Source: Aerococcaceae bacterium NML190073 | GTDB lineage: Bacteria > Bacillota > Bacilli > Lactobacillales > Aerococcaceae | Length of the DNA stretch: 62,923 nucleotides | Assembly: GCA_026131555.1 (NCBI GenBank) | Contig: JAMXJH010000012.1 | Location: 1-62,923 of the forward strand | Reading direction: 5' to 3' | Part shown: piece by piece, positions 1 through 6,648 of the stretch | Numbering within the stretch: the first letter of the stretch is position 1 | How the letters are laid out: each line of letters begins with the position of its first letter | Notes under the pieces: generated by a model | Told to the model about the DNA's origin: nothing | Database searches by the model: none | The model's input: only the letters and a program-made list of their open reading frames with translations | Made by a program: the position numbers and the translations under genes

Positions 1-5
1 ACAAA

Positions 6-14
6 TGGTATACT
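6..14 (+). promoter_or_regulatory. Extended -10 promoter of the small peptide gene
   Basis: TGG followed by TATACT forms an extended -10 about 33 bp before the ATG at 47. The -35 region lies outside the window. A strong Shine-Dalgarno (GAAAGGAGGA, 31-40) follows. Confidence 0.4.
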
Positions 15-46
15 ATGAGTATAAAAATAAGAAAGGAGGAATAGTA

Positions 47-175
47 ATGAAGATGAAGAAATTAATGAGAATGTTGCTACTTGTTTCTTTAGTCGGTGGA
101 GCAGTGATAACAAATTCTTCTGCTGTCAGATTCAGTGGCGACGGCAGACCACCAATTGTGATGAACTCGCTCTAA
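47..175 (+). CDS. Short secreted peptide, unknown function
   Basis: A 42-residue ORF starts at an ATG with a good ribosome site (GAAAGGAGGA). The product has a classic Sec signal layout: basic N-terminus (MKMKKLMR), hydrophobic core around residues 9-21, and a possible cleavage after Ser-Ser-Ala at 24-26. That would leave a 16-residue peptide beginning VRFSGDGRPP. A terminator follows at 312. I do not recognise a family. The size and export signal suit a pheromone or small secreted effector, but that is inference. It precedes a sigma-factor operon, which may or may not be functionally linked. Confidence 0.55.
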   Translation: MKMKKLMRMLLLVSLVGGAVITNSSAVRFSGDGRPPIVMNSL

Positions 176-311
176 ATTGCAGGCAATTATGTTATGAAGT
201 GGATATTTATTGACCGTATAATCAATAATCTTGTTATTATATATAACTAATTGTTAAGGCAATGACGTTTTATTAGATTGTTTGTGTCTAATAAAGAGGT
301 TCAATATTTTG

Positions 312-348
312 GGTGTTGATGGCTATTTAGTCATCGACACCTTTTTTG
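312..348 (+). terminator. Intrinsic terminator after the peptide gene
   Basis: A 10-bp stem (GGTGTTGATG with CATCGACACC, one G-U pair) is followed by six T residues. It separates the peptide gene from the downstream operon. The 136 bases between peptide stop and terminator hold no ORF I can support. Confidence 0.85.
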
Positions 349-469
349 TTAGGAATGATAAGTTTATTTTAAATATGTCAAATTATCTTTTAGTTAACCG
401 TTAAATTATATTAGTATTTTTTGCAAGGGAAGGGGTTAATTTTTAGCGATGAATTTCGGCTATATAAAA

Positions 470-484
470 TGTAAGCGATTTACA
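470..484 (+). promoter_or_regulatory. Inverted repeat upstream of the split-sigma operon
   Basis: TGTAA-N5-TTACA is a perfect inverted repeat just before the ribosome site of the first operon gene and just after an AT-rich TATATAAAA stretch that could be a -10. It may be an operator. It resembles a cre site but carries one extra base, so it does not fit that consensus. Confidence 0.35.
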
Positions 485-500
485 GAAAGGAGCGCTCAAT

Positions 501-677
501 TTGGATAAAGAACATCTAGATTTTTCTGATATTTTGTTTACGGAATTGATGGCTGCATCTGTCAATGAGGAGGAAATTTCTTCGGAAGATATCGAGATAA
601 CTAAACGCTATTTGTTTTTGATAAAGCGAAGAATAGAAACAGGAGGACGGATTTCATGCGGAAATGGCATGCAATGA
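501..677 (+). CDS. Small acidic protein at head of split-sigma operon
   Basis: A 58-residue ORF starts at TTG with AAAGGAG 8 bases upstream. Its 3' end overlaps the next gene by 22 bases, which contains the ribosome site and start of the sigma region-4 protein, suggesting translational coupling. Residues 22-36 are strongly acidic and are followed by a basic helix near residues 36-45. No family is recognised. Its position suggests an accessory or regulatory partner of the split sigma factor; this is inference. Confidence 0.5.
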   Translation: MDKEHLDFSDILFTELMAASVNEEEISSEDIEITKRYLFLIKRRIETGGRISCGNGMQ

Positions 678-955
678 AGGGAAAAGAGGAGCTAAGGGAA
701 GATATAGCGACCATGAATATTTGTACAGAAGATTGTTATTTCGATCATTATTTGGATTGGACCAGACATATTACGGACGAATTGTTATTGAATCACTTGA
801 TTCAATTACCAGTCAATCAACAAAAAATATTGTGGGGCGTGTATGTTTGTAAGGATACGCAGAAACATTTGTCTGAACAATTATCCATTTCACCGGTGGC
901 TGTGCATAAAACGATGCAGCGCGCCTTGAAGCAGTTAAGGAAGGGATTACAGTGA
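656..955 (+). CDS. Sigma-70 region 4-like protein (SigO/YvrI-like half sigma)
   Basis: The product has 99 residues. Residues about 46-97 match sigma region 4: an LP-x-x-Q-Q-x-I opening, then a helix-turn-helix (HLSEQLSISPVAVHKTMQRA) and a basic C-terminus (LKQLRKGL). There is no region 2 in this protein. The start is an ATG with AGGAGG 10 bases upstream. It overlaps the next gene by 4 bases. In Bacillus subtilis the SigO-RsoA pair splits regions 4 and 2 between two proteins with YvrJ nearby; the same trio occurs here. Likely role: promoter -35 recognition for a small regulon, probably this operon. Assignment to the SigO type is by architecture and neighbours. Confidence 0.75.
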   Translation: MRKWHAMKGKEELREDIATMNICTEDCYFDHYLDWTRHITDELLLNHLIQLPVNQQKILWGVYVCKDTQKHLSEQLSISPVAVHKTMQRALKQLRKGLQ

Positions 956-1161
956 AAGTCAATTATTCCAAATTAATTCTAGCTTTGAAATATGAAGATT
1001 ATCACTCGTTAGTCGAAGAGTTGCATCCTTTGTTGCTTAAAAATGTGAGAGGTTTTCCTCGTGACATGCAGAAAGATATTTTGCAAGAATACGCTATTAT
1101 CTGTATTCAATTGGCAAAATCCATCTTACAAGAATCTAAATCAGAAAGGGGACATAAATGA
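952..1161 (+). CDS. Sigma-70 region 2-like protein (RsoA-like co-sigma)
   Basis: The 69-residue product starts at GTG overlapping the previous stop. Residues about 16-58 look like sigma region 2.1-2.2: a LVEELHPLL segment followed by DMQKDILQEYAIICIQLA, resembling the core-binding D-x-x-Q-E motif. Region 4 is supplied by the upstream gene, so the two would make one functional factor, as with B. subtilis SigO/RsoA. The similarity is short and would need a profile search, but order, overlap and length agree. Confidence 0.6.
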   Translation: MKVNYSKLILALKYEDYHSLVEELHPLLLKNVRGFPRDMQKDILQEYAIICIQLAKSILQESKSERGHK

Positions 1162-1311
1162 TTGGAAGATATCGTGAATTTAATTGGGAACTTCGGCTTT
1201 CCCATCGCATTAGTCTTTTACTTCTTATTGCGCTTTGAAAAGAAGATTGATGAGTTGTCGAATACGTTACAATCTTTAACAAATCACATGCAGTATACAT
1301 TGTCAAAATAG
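1162..1311 (+). CDS. yvrJ: YvrJ family small membrane protein
   Basis: A 49-residue protein starts at TTG with AAAGGGG upstream, overlapping the preceding stop codon. A hydrophobic segment (FGFPIALVFYFLLRFEKKID) matches the YvrJ family pattern of one membrane helix ending in R-x-E-K-K-I-D. YvrJ proteins sit beside SigO/RsoA in Bacillus. A holin-like role for the adjacent lysin is possible but unproven. Another ATG at 1158 reads a different, short frame and is rejected. Confidence 0.8.
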   Translation: MEDIVNLIGNFGFPIALVFYFLLRFEKKIDELSNTLQSLTNHMQYTLSK

Positions 1312-1339
1312 AAAATAGTAAACTTTAGGAGGACAACAT

Positions 1340-2338
1340 ATGGTAAATAGCAACATGAAAATATCTACGAAAGGTATTAGCCTAGTAAGGGAGTTTGAAG
1401 GATTAAGACTCAGTGCTTATCGTGATCCTGTGGGGATTTGGACGATAGGCTACGGACATACGAAAGGCGTACATCCAGGGATGACTATAACGGAAGAGCA
1501 GGCAAATCATTTTTTGAATGAAGACTTAAAAAAGCATGCGTCAGGGATTTTTAGGTATATTAAAGTTAAGCTTAACCAGAATCAGTTTGATGCATTAGTG
1601 AGTTTTCATTTTAATTTGGGTGCAAATATTTTACAAGGCTCTACCTTATTAACTTATATCAATAATCAGCAATGGCAAGCTGCAGCAGAAGAAATGAAAT
1701 TATATAATAGAGCGGGTGGACAAGTGTTAGCAGGATTGCGACGCCGTCGTCAAGCTGAAGCAGAGCTGTTTTTATCGCAAACACCTGTACGCACGTCGCC
1801 AGTTAAATCACGGCAACAATATTATACGGTTGTTTCTGGAGATTCTTTGTGGCGCATCGCCCAATTACATCGCATAACAGTTGATGAACTTGTTCAATTA
1901 AATGGATTCTCTTCATCTAACGTTGTCATTCACCCAGGGCAAAAGTTGATTGTGAAAAAAGGAAGCTCTGCTGGGCAATCCTCTACGCCGGAGAAAGTAA
2001 CGACTCCATCTCCATCAAAAATTGACAAAATGATTAAATGGTTTCGCGATCGAATTGGTGTGACAGGCTATTCTCAAGATTTGACTTTACGCCAAGGACC
2101 ACACTATTACGATTGTTCATCAGCGGTTTATGCTGCATTGATTGAAGCCGGTTTTTTACCGAAAGGGACATGGCTTGGAGGAACATCCGATTTGTATCGC
2201 TTGGAGGGAAATTTGTTCAGCAGAATTACCCGTTCGGAAGCTAAAAGAGGCGATATTTTCATCGTCGGAGATCACCCCGGTACACATACAGGAGTTTTTG
2301 TAAGTAATACGCATATTGTGCATAGTGTCAATAGATAG
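1340..2338 (+). pseudogene. Modular peptidoglycan hydrolase, 5' part, split by prophage
   Basis: The start is ATG with TTTAGGAGG upstream. The product has a GH24 lysozyme domain (residues about 8-145; catalytic pattern E20, D29, T35), a LysM domain (about 161-206) that binds the wall, and the first part of an Amidase_5 type amidase/endopeptidase (from about 227; Cys259 in YDCSSAV, His316 in HTG). The true frame runs to Asn331 within the attachment core. Prophage DNA then adds one Arg and a stop. The missing 129 residues lie at 43617-44006. The truncated protein may keep lysozyme activity, since the GH24 and LysM domains are intact. It belongs to the split-sigma/YvrJ operon. Confidence 0.9.
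2319..2332 (+). other. attL core
   Basis: TGCATAGTGTCAAT is identical to 43603-43616. The core ends exactly at a codon boundary of the interrupted hydrolase (His-Ser-Val-Asn), and recombining the copies restores the frame. Confidence 0.92.
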
Positions 2339-2415
2339 CGTTTGACTATAAAAACGATTAAAAATGTTGATTTAATAGTATTCTCATTTTCTTTCCACTT
2401 GAAATTGATAGGTTA

Positions 2416-2433
2416 AGGGGCAAAAAAGGGGCA
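2416..2433 (+). repeat. Candidate integrase arm site, left
   Basis: AGGGGCAAAAAAGGGGCA has a one-mismatch copy in the same orientation at 43472-43489 beside attR. It lies 84 bp inside attL and just past the integrase stop codon. Paired repeats inside both ends are typical of arm-type binding sites of tyrosine integrases. Confidence 0.5.
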
Positions 2434-2438
2434 AAGCG

Positions 2439-3566
2439 TTAAAAATTTACACTAATCGAATCCACCGCCTGCTGTAAATTGCGCTTCACTTTCTTACTGA
2501 AATGCTTATAGACTTGCTCAATCATTCTTGTATTAGAGTGCCCGACTTGCTCGGCTATCAGGTTAAACGGAACATTGTTTTCAATCATCAAGGTTATAAA
2601 CGTGTGGCGGAAATAGTGCGTTGTGATTGTTTTGTTATTGATTGGAAACTTTTTCAGAACAGAGTTTATGTTTGAAAAATAATATATTTTTCCAGAGTGT
2701 GTTTTAAACAACAATGTATTGTTCGGGTGTATGTTTTTATAGAGCATGTTTTTCGACAAAGAGCATCGTATCTGCTCCTTGATGATTTCCACCGCCTCAT
2801 CGTTTATGTATATAGTACGTGTTTTACCGTTTTTTGGTGTTGTGAACGATTTTTCACGGTGTATATATATCCGCTCGATTAAGATAGTCTTTTTTTCTAG
2901 GTCAATATGCTTTTCAAAATCAAGTGACAGCATTTCCATGATACGCATTCCGGTAAGTGTTTGTAGCTTGCACATGCGGGCGATTTCGTATTGGCGTGAT
3001 TCGTGTAGCTTGTCTAGTAGTTGCTTCATCTCGTCATGCTCTAAGTATTTATCTTCGTTTCTTTTTGAAAGGTTGATACGTTCTACATGCAAATCTTTCG
3101 AGAAGTCTTTTGCAAAATAGCCGTATTTTGCGCCAAATGTAACAACTGAACTTAATAATCCTTTATAACCCTGAACGGTCGTATGCGCTCTGCCTTTCTC
3201 GGTGATTGATAGCAGAAATTTGTTGATGATTATAGCGTTAATTTTATCGGTTCGGTAGTCACCGAGCGCTTTCTTAACGGCTAACGCTTGAGATTTCCTT
3301 GTTTTAATCGTATTGCCTTTGATTTTTTTAGCATAGATTAGATACCACTTATCTATCAACTCGCTAAATGTGATGACCTTGATAGCGATTTTGTGCTTGC
3401 TTTGCGCTTTGTCTATCTTCTCTTGCAACGCCAATGTCATCTCTTTTATGGCGCTAGCATTGCGTTTCGTGTGCGTGATTGAAACACGCTTGACTTGACC
3501 TGTCACCTCGTCGGTGTAGCGCTCAACGTATTTATATTTGCCGTTTGGCAGTTCTTCTATCCACAT
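2439..3566 (-). CDS. int: Tyrosine site-specific integrase
   Basis: The product has 375 residues. It has an N-terminal arm-binding domain (about 1-60), a SAM-like core-binding domain (about 65-165) and a catalytic domain with the expected residues: Arg208 (TGMR), Lys245, His317 and Arg320 (HYFRH), His343 (GHSN) and nucleophile Tyr353. It cuts at the 14-bp core next to its own 3' end. The gene follows the 104-residue ORF by 14 bp, so both probably share the SOS-boxed promoter at 3918-3946. Confidence 0.96.
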   Translation of the reverse strand: MWIEELPNGKYKYVERYTDEVTGQVKRVSITHTKRNASAIKEMTLALQEKIDKAQSKHKIAIKVITFSELIDKWYLIYAKKIKGNTIKTRKSQALAVKKALGDYRTDKINAIIINKFLLSITEKGRAHTTVQGYKGLLSSVVTFGAKYGYFAKDFSKDLHVERINLSKRNEDKYLEHDEMKQLLDKLHESRQYEIARMCKLQTLTGMRIMEMLSLDFEKHIDLEKKTILIERIYIHREKSFTTPKNGKTRTIYINDEAVEIIKEQIRCSLSKNMLYKNIHPNNTLLFKTHSGKIYYFSNINSVLKKFPINNKTITTHYFRHTFITLMIENNVPFNLIAEQVGHSNTRMIEQVYKHFSKKVKRNLQQAVDSISVNF

Positions 3567-3580
3567 AGTGCTGATGCCTC

Positions 3581-3895
3581 CTACTCGAATTCTAGTTCAC
3601 CTATCATATCGGACAGGTTGTCGATTAGTTCGATTTCCTCAATCTTGTTGCGCCACGCTATCTCACTCTTGCGTGAGTTTGTTGATAGGGCGCTCGCTAC
3701 TTTTGCGTGGATTGCTTCGATAAATTGTTCGAGCATTCTCTCTGCTGACTTTTGCACTTTCTTTTCCGACCATCGCTTACTGACACTTCTAGCTTTGTTT
3801 TTCTCCTGCTGGAAGTTCAACGCTTTATCTAAGAACGATTTGCAGATGTTTGGTGCGTGCGTATTTAAGTATGCTTGTAAGTCTTTTTTATTCAT
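3581..3895 (-). CDS. Small charged protein upstream of int, candidate accessory to excision
   Basis: The 104-residue product is helical and highly charged, with a basic middle (KNKARSVSKRWSEKKVQKS) and an acidic C-terminus. It starts at ATG after AGAGGAGA. It is directly preceded by a promoter overlapped by a LexA-type box and is probably co-transcribed with int. I do not recognise a family. Excisionase, directionality factor or antirepressor are possible from position only. Confidence 0.55.
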   Translation of the reverse strand: MNKKDLQAYLNTHAPNICKSFLDKALNFQQEKNKARSVSKRWSEKKVQKSAERMLEQFIEAIHAKVASALSTNSRKSEIAWRNKIEEIELIDNLSDMIGELEFE

Positions 3896-3917
3896 GTCGA
3901 TTCTCCTCTTTGTCTTT

Positions 3918-3946
3918 ATTAGAACATATGTTCTTTTGTCGGTTAA
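3918..3946 (-). promoter_or_regulatory. SOS-type promoter of the 104-aa gene/int operon
   Basis: On the minus strand TTAACC, 17 bases, TCTAAT form a promoter-like pair. A perfect palindrome GAACATATGTTC (3922-3933) overlaps the -10; it fits the Gram-positive LexA (DinR) consensus GAAC-N4-GTTC. LexA would repress the operon until DNA damage. Confidence 0.65.
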
Positions 3947-3975
3947 AAAGAATAGCCCCGAAAGGCTGATTCTTT
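3943..3975 (-). terminator. Terminator of the lipoprotein/repressor operon
   Basis: On the minus strand an imperfect stem (AAAGAAT...ATTCTTT with inner GCC/GGC) ends in a T run. It lies 13 bp after the lipoprotein stop and isolates the repressor operon from the int operon, whose -35 overlaps it. Confidence 0.65.
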
Positions 3976-3988
3976 ACTTGCTAAGCTG

Positions 3989-4489
3989 TTATTTAGGCGT
4001 TAAAACAAATCCCATATCCTCAACCGTCCCGCCGTTTTCTTTTGCTAATTTTTCAAAGTTTTCTCTAGCTTGTTCGTTGGCAGGGTTTAATGTCAAGATG
4101 ATATTTTTCCCGTCCTTTTTGACTTTGAAAGATAAATCCGCTTTTTCGTTTTCCGGACCAGAAATAGTTAAATTCAAAATATCGCCTTCCAAAGAGTAAA
4201 CAGCAGATTGTTTGAGTAAACTTTCGGTATAGTTTTTGAGTACTCCTTTTGAAAGCGGATTTTGTGCTAGTTCGGGATTTTCTTCAACAGCTAGTTGATA
4301 GATACCCTCAAAGTCTATGTCTATATCTACTCTGTTTTCATAAAACTTCAATCCAATATCTGCATTCCCTTTAATTTTCTCTGTATTTGTCATCCACTCA
4401 TTACGCTGTAAGTCTTGAACAGAAACAGCATTTGAGCCACAGGCGGTCATAAAAAAGATTGCTATAAGTGACAAAATAATTTTCTTCAT
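3989..4489 (-). CDS. Prophage lipoprotein, possible superinfection exclusion
   Basis: A 166-residue protein has a lipoprotein signal: MKKIILSLIAIF then lipobox MTAC with Cys17. The mature part is soluble-looking with no membrane segment. It is the third gene of the repressor operon (repressor, ImmA-like, lipoprotein) and overlaps the ImmA stop by 4 bases, so it would be expressed in the lysogen. Lipoproteins in this position in lactic acid bacterial prophages (for example Ltp of TP-J34) block DNA injection by other phages. That role is inferred from position and signal only. Confidence 0.7.
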   Translation of the reverse strand: MKKIILSLIAIFFMTACGSNAVSVQDLQRNEWMTNTEKIKGNADIGLKFYENRVDIDIDFEGIYQLAVEENPELAQNPLSKGVLKNYTESLLKQSAVYSLEGDILNLTISGPENEKADLSFKVKKDGKNIILTLNPANEQARENFEKLAKENGGTVEDMGFVLTPK

Positions 4490-4878
4490 ATAATAAATCT
4501 CTCCATTTCTTCCGGTATGCCACGCTCACGCATGATGTCGTACTTTGTTGTGCCTTCTTCGATACAGAATCCGTATGCTAATAATTTCGTTGCGAATTCG
4601 TTTGCTTCACGCTCTTTGCGTGATTTTGCGTTCTTAGCGTGATGATAGAAAGCGACGGTATCTTCGTGTTCGATTGCGTGGTAAATTTCATGTGCGACAA
4701 TAAAATCTTTATGTATATCATTTGTAATGCGTTCATCAAGTACGATGAGTTTGTAACCCAAGACGTTTGAGTAAACAGCGTCGATGTTTTCAAAAAGGGC
4801 GTACTCAATCGAGATGTTGTTCATATCTGCTATCTCGTACGGATTGTTCGTTCCGCATGTACTGATGACCGTTTCCAA
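4486..4878 (-). CDS. ImmA/IrrE family metallopeptidase
   Basis: The 130-residue product carries the zinc-protease motif HEIYH (HEXXH, about residues 64-68) followed by a downstream acidic segment (RKEREANEFA) that supplies the third ligand. ImmA proteases cleave partner XRE repressors to trigger induction of elements such as ICEBs1 and phi105. The repressor gene lies immediately upstream, separated by 17 bp. The protein is shorter than ICEBs1 ImmA but complete over the catalytic core. Confidence 0.88.
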   Translation of the reverse strand: METVISTCGTNNPYEIADMNNISIEYALFENIDAVYSNVLGYKLIVLDERITNDIHKDFIVAHEIYHAIEHEDTVAFYHHAKNAKSRKEREANEFATKLLAYGFCIEEGTTKYDIMRERGIPEEMERFII

Positions 4879-4895
4879 AACTTCATCAACTCTGT

Positions 4896-5234
4896 TTATT
4901 TTGTGTCAACTCCTTTCTTCTCTAAGAACGCCTTAACAACACCTTCGAGAACGGCTAAATCGTGTTCGCTAATTTCCTCGCCGTTATAGGTCATAGCTTG
5001 GTTGCGGAGTAGTTCTTTCAAGTCTATCTTTTTGCTGGATTTGACATCAAGCAAACTATCAACTGACACATTGAAAAATTTTGCTAACTCTTGCGCAACT
5101 TTGATGTCGGGAGTTCTAGTTTCGTTTTCATACGCTGAAATGGTTGCGTTTGTAAGACCTAAAATCTCGCCCAACTCGGACTGATTTAATCTTCTTTCAG
5201 TTCTCAACTGCTTTAATCGTGTTCCAAAACTCAT
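4896..5234 (-). CDS. ImmR/CI-like XRE repressor
   Basis: The 112-residue product has an XRE helix-turn-helix (residues about 5-60: LKQLRTERRLNQSELGEILG then NATISAYENE) and a C-terminal segment for oligomerisation or protease contact. There is no LexA-type self-cleaving domain, consistent with control by the adjacent ImmA-like protease. It would bind the TCTACTTAAAGTAGA-type operators at 5266-5358. Confidence 0.88.
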   Translation of the reverse strand: MSFGTRLKQLRTERRLNQSELGEILGLTNATISAYENETRTPDIKVAQELAKFFNVSVDSLLDVKSSKKIDLKELLRNQAMTYNGEEISEHDLAVLEGVVKAFLEKKGVDTK

Positions 5235-5265
5235 AATATCCCCTTCCTAAACTCTACTCATTCAT

Positions 5266-5280
5266 TATACTTTAAGTAGA
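5266..5280. promoter_or_regulatory. Repressor operator O1
   Basis: TATACTTTAAGTAGA matches 13 of 15 positions of the perfect palindrome at 5344-5358. It overlaps the start region of the leftward repressor promoter, so it could mediate autoregulation. Related half-sites (CTCTACTC near 5252, AGAGTAGAA near 5291) lie alongside. Confidence 0.6.
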
Positions 5281-5307
5281 TTATACACCCAGAGTAGAAT
5301 TTTTCAA
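5280..5307 (-). promoter_or_regulatory. Leftward promoter for repressor operon
   Basis: On the minus strand TTGAAA, 16 bases, TATAAT give a good promoter 45 bp upstream of the repressor ATG. Confidence 0.65.
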
Positions 5308-5336
5308 ACAAAATTAGCAAAATTATAAAAAAACAC

Positions 5337-5365
5337 TTTACAATCTACTTAAAGTAGATTATACT
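5337..5365 (+). promoter_or_regulatory. Rightward early promoter with embedded operator
   Basis: TTTACA, 17 bases, TATACT. The spacer is almost entirely the perfect palindrome TCTACTTAAAGTAGA (5344-5358), so bound repressor would exclude RNA polymerase. It drives cro and the early genes. Confidence 0.8.
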
Positions 5366-5393
5366 ATAAGTATAAGTTTTAGGAGGTGTTAAA

Positions 5394-5615
5394 ATGGAGC
5401 GAAAAAAATTAAAAGAAGCAAGAATTAAAAAAGGCTTGCTTCAAAGTCAAGTAGCAGAAAAAGCACAAATATCTCTTTCCCACTATTCGGCAATTGAAAG
5501 AGGATTTAGGAATCCGGCTTACGGTGTAATGGTGAGAATAGCGAATGTTTTCGGAGTAAAACCTGATTATTTTTTTTACTCAAAGAATCAACATAAAGTA
5601 GAAAATAAAGGATAA
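5394..5615 (+). CDS. Cro-like XRE regulator
   Basis: The 73-residue product is essentially one XRE helix-turn-helix (KLKEARIKKGLLQSQVAEKA then SLSHYSAIERG). It is divergent from the repressor, starts at ATG after AGGAGGTG, and is first in the early operon. Likely role: lytic-side antagonist of the repressor at the shared operators. Confidence 0.85.
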   Translation: MERKKLKEARIKKGLLQSQVAEKAQISLSHYSAIERGFRNPAYGVMVRIANVFGVKPDYFFYSKNQHKVENKG

Positions 5616-5657
5616 AAATCGTCTTAAAGTAAAATTATTTAGGATAGAAACGAACTA

Positions 5658-5672
5658 TTGGGAAATTCCCAA
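5658..5672. promoter_or_regulatory. 15-bp palindrome after cro
   Basis: TTGGGAAATTCCCAA is a perfect palindrome around one base, 22 bp before the next ATG. It has no T run, so it is more likely an operator or RNA hairpin than a terminator. Confidence 0.4.
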
Positions 5673-5693
5673 AAGTTGAGAGGAGGCTCAAAT

Positions 5694-6053
5694 ATGCAAC
5701 TTAATTTTTTAAAAATCCACCACAGCGTGCCACTTGTTGGCTATCCAAAAGATTGCGGTGATTTGGTGAGTAAATCAGAACGGAGTATGACGGACATTCT
5801 TAAACGTTTTAGAGCGTTCGTCAAGAAACGACCGAACTACTTTAGAAAGCTGGCATTGCAACCTGTCATTGAAGATGACGGTGCGAAAACGCAATATAAC
5901 TTGATTTGCTTCTATCACTACTACTGCAACCGCAAGTTACTAGACGCAGGAAGTCGGAGCATTAAGCTGGAGGACGAACTCGAGGGGTTGATATTACAAT
6001 TCTCAATCGCATCACAGCGATTGATTAAGGAAGAAAAAAAGGAGGTGGCATAG
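5694..6053 (+). CDS. Early phage protein, unknown
   Basis: The product has 119 residues. The start is the ATG at 5694 with GAGAGGAGG 8 bases upstream; an upstream TTG at 5658 lies in the palindrome and lacks a ribosome site. It is rich in basic and aromatic residues, with a central KRFRAFVKKRPNYFRK stretch. No family is recognised. It abuts the next start. Confidence 0.6.
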   Translation: MQLNFLKIHHSVPLVGYPKDCGDLVSKSERSMTDILKRFRAFVKKRPNYFRKLALQPVIEDDGAKTQYNLICFYHYYCNRKLLDAGSRSIKLEDELEGLILQFSIASQRLIKEEKKEVA

Positions 6054-6284
6054 ATGGAAAGGGACCCGTTCGATTATTTCGTGTCGTTCCTAAGTGGCGT
6101 GTTGGGTACGGTAATTGTCGCAATGTGCGTGATTATCTATTTTCAAACGCAACGTGTAGACGCTTTGTTAAGACAGTCAAGAGTTGACGCAGTGGAAACA
6201 GAGCAGATGATATATCAAACAGGGCGTCAGATTGAAGCTTACGACATTTGGAAAAAACAGCAGGCATTGAAAGGTGGTGAATAA
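6054..6284 (+). CDS. Small single-pass membrane protein
   Basis: The 76-residue product has one strong membrane helix near residues 9-29 (FVSFLSGVLGTVIVAMCVII) and a charged helical tail. The start follows AAGGAGGTGG and directly abuts the upstream stop. Function unknown. Confidence 0.6.
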   Translation: MERDPFDYFVSFLSGVLGTVIVAMCVIIYFQTQRVDALLRQSRVDAVETEQMIYQTGRQIEAYDIWKKQQALKGGE

Positions 6285-6285
6285 C

Positions 6286-6438
6286 ATGAGATTTAACAAG
6301 CTAGATGAAGTTACGCAAGAACTTCTAATCGACAAGACGATTCGAGAGTTCGAGGAAATGGGCAGAACGGTTGAACGTGAGTTCGCTGTCATGTTGCTAA
6401 GTCGAAAAAGATTTTATGAAGACGGGAGGGTTATGTAG
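6286..6438 (+). CDS. Small early protein, unknown
   Basis: The 50-residue product starts at ATG after AAAGGTGG. It is helical and charged (TIREFEEMGRTVEREF). The stop abuts the next ATG, consistent with coupled translation. No family is recognised. Confidence 0.5.
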   Translation: MRFNKLDEVTQELLIDKTIREFEEMGRTVEREFAVMLLSRKRFYEDGRVM

Positions 6439-6609
6439 ATGACACGAGAGCCTATGGCATTTCCACGTTGGTTGCTAGTCAAGTATGACTTGACAACTGA
6501 CGAATTTAAGAAGCTGGAAACGCAGAAGCAAGAAGAATTGAGAGCAGAACACAGTCGCTTGCGTGATGAATGGTTTGAAAAAGAAAATGCCGTTCAGTTG
6601 GAAAACTGA
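6439..6609 (+). CDS. Small coiled-coil early protein
   Basis: A 56-residue ORF starts at ATG directly after the previous stop, with GGGAGGG upstream. The C-terminal half is a charged helix rich in Glu, Lys and Arg. Its 3' end and the following bases form an imperfect hairpin (TGCCGTT...AACGGCA, 6588-6616) without a T run. Function unknown. Confidence 0.5.
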   Translation: MTREPMAFPRWLLVKYDLTTDEFKKLETQKQEELRAEHSRLRDEWFEKENAVQLEN

Positions 6610-6648
6610 AACGGCACAGAAAAATTACACAAGGAGAGTATAACACAC

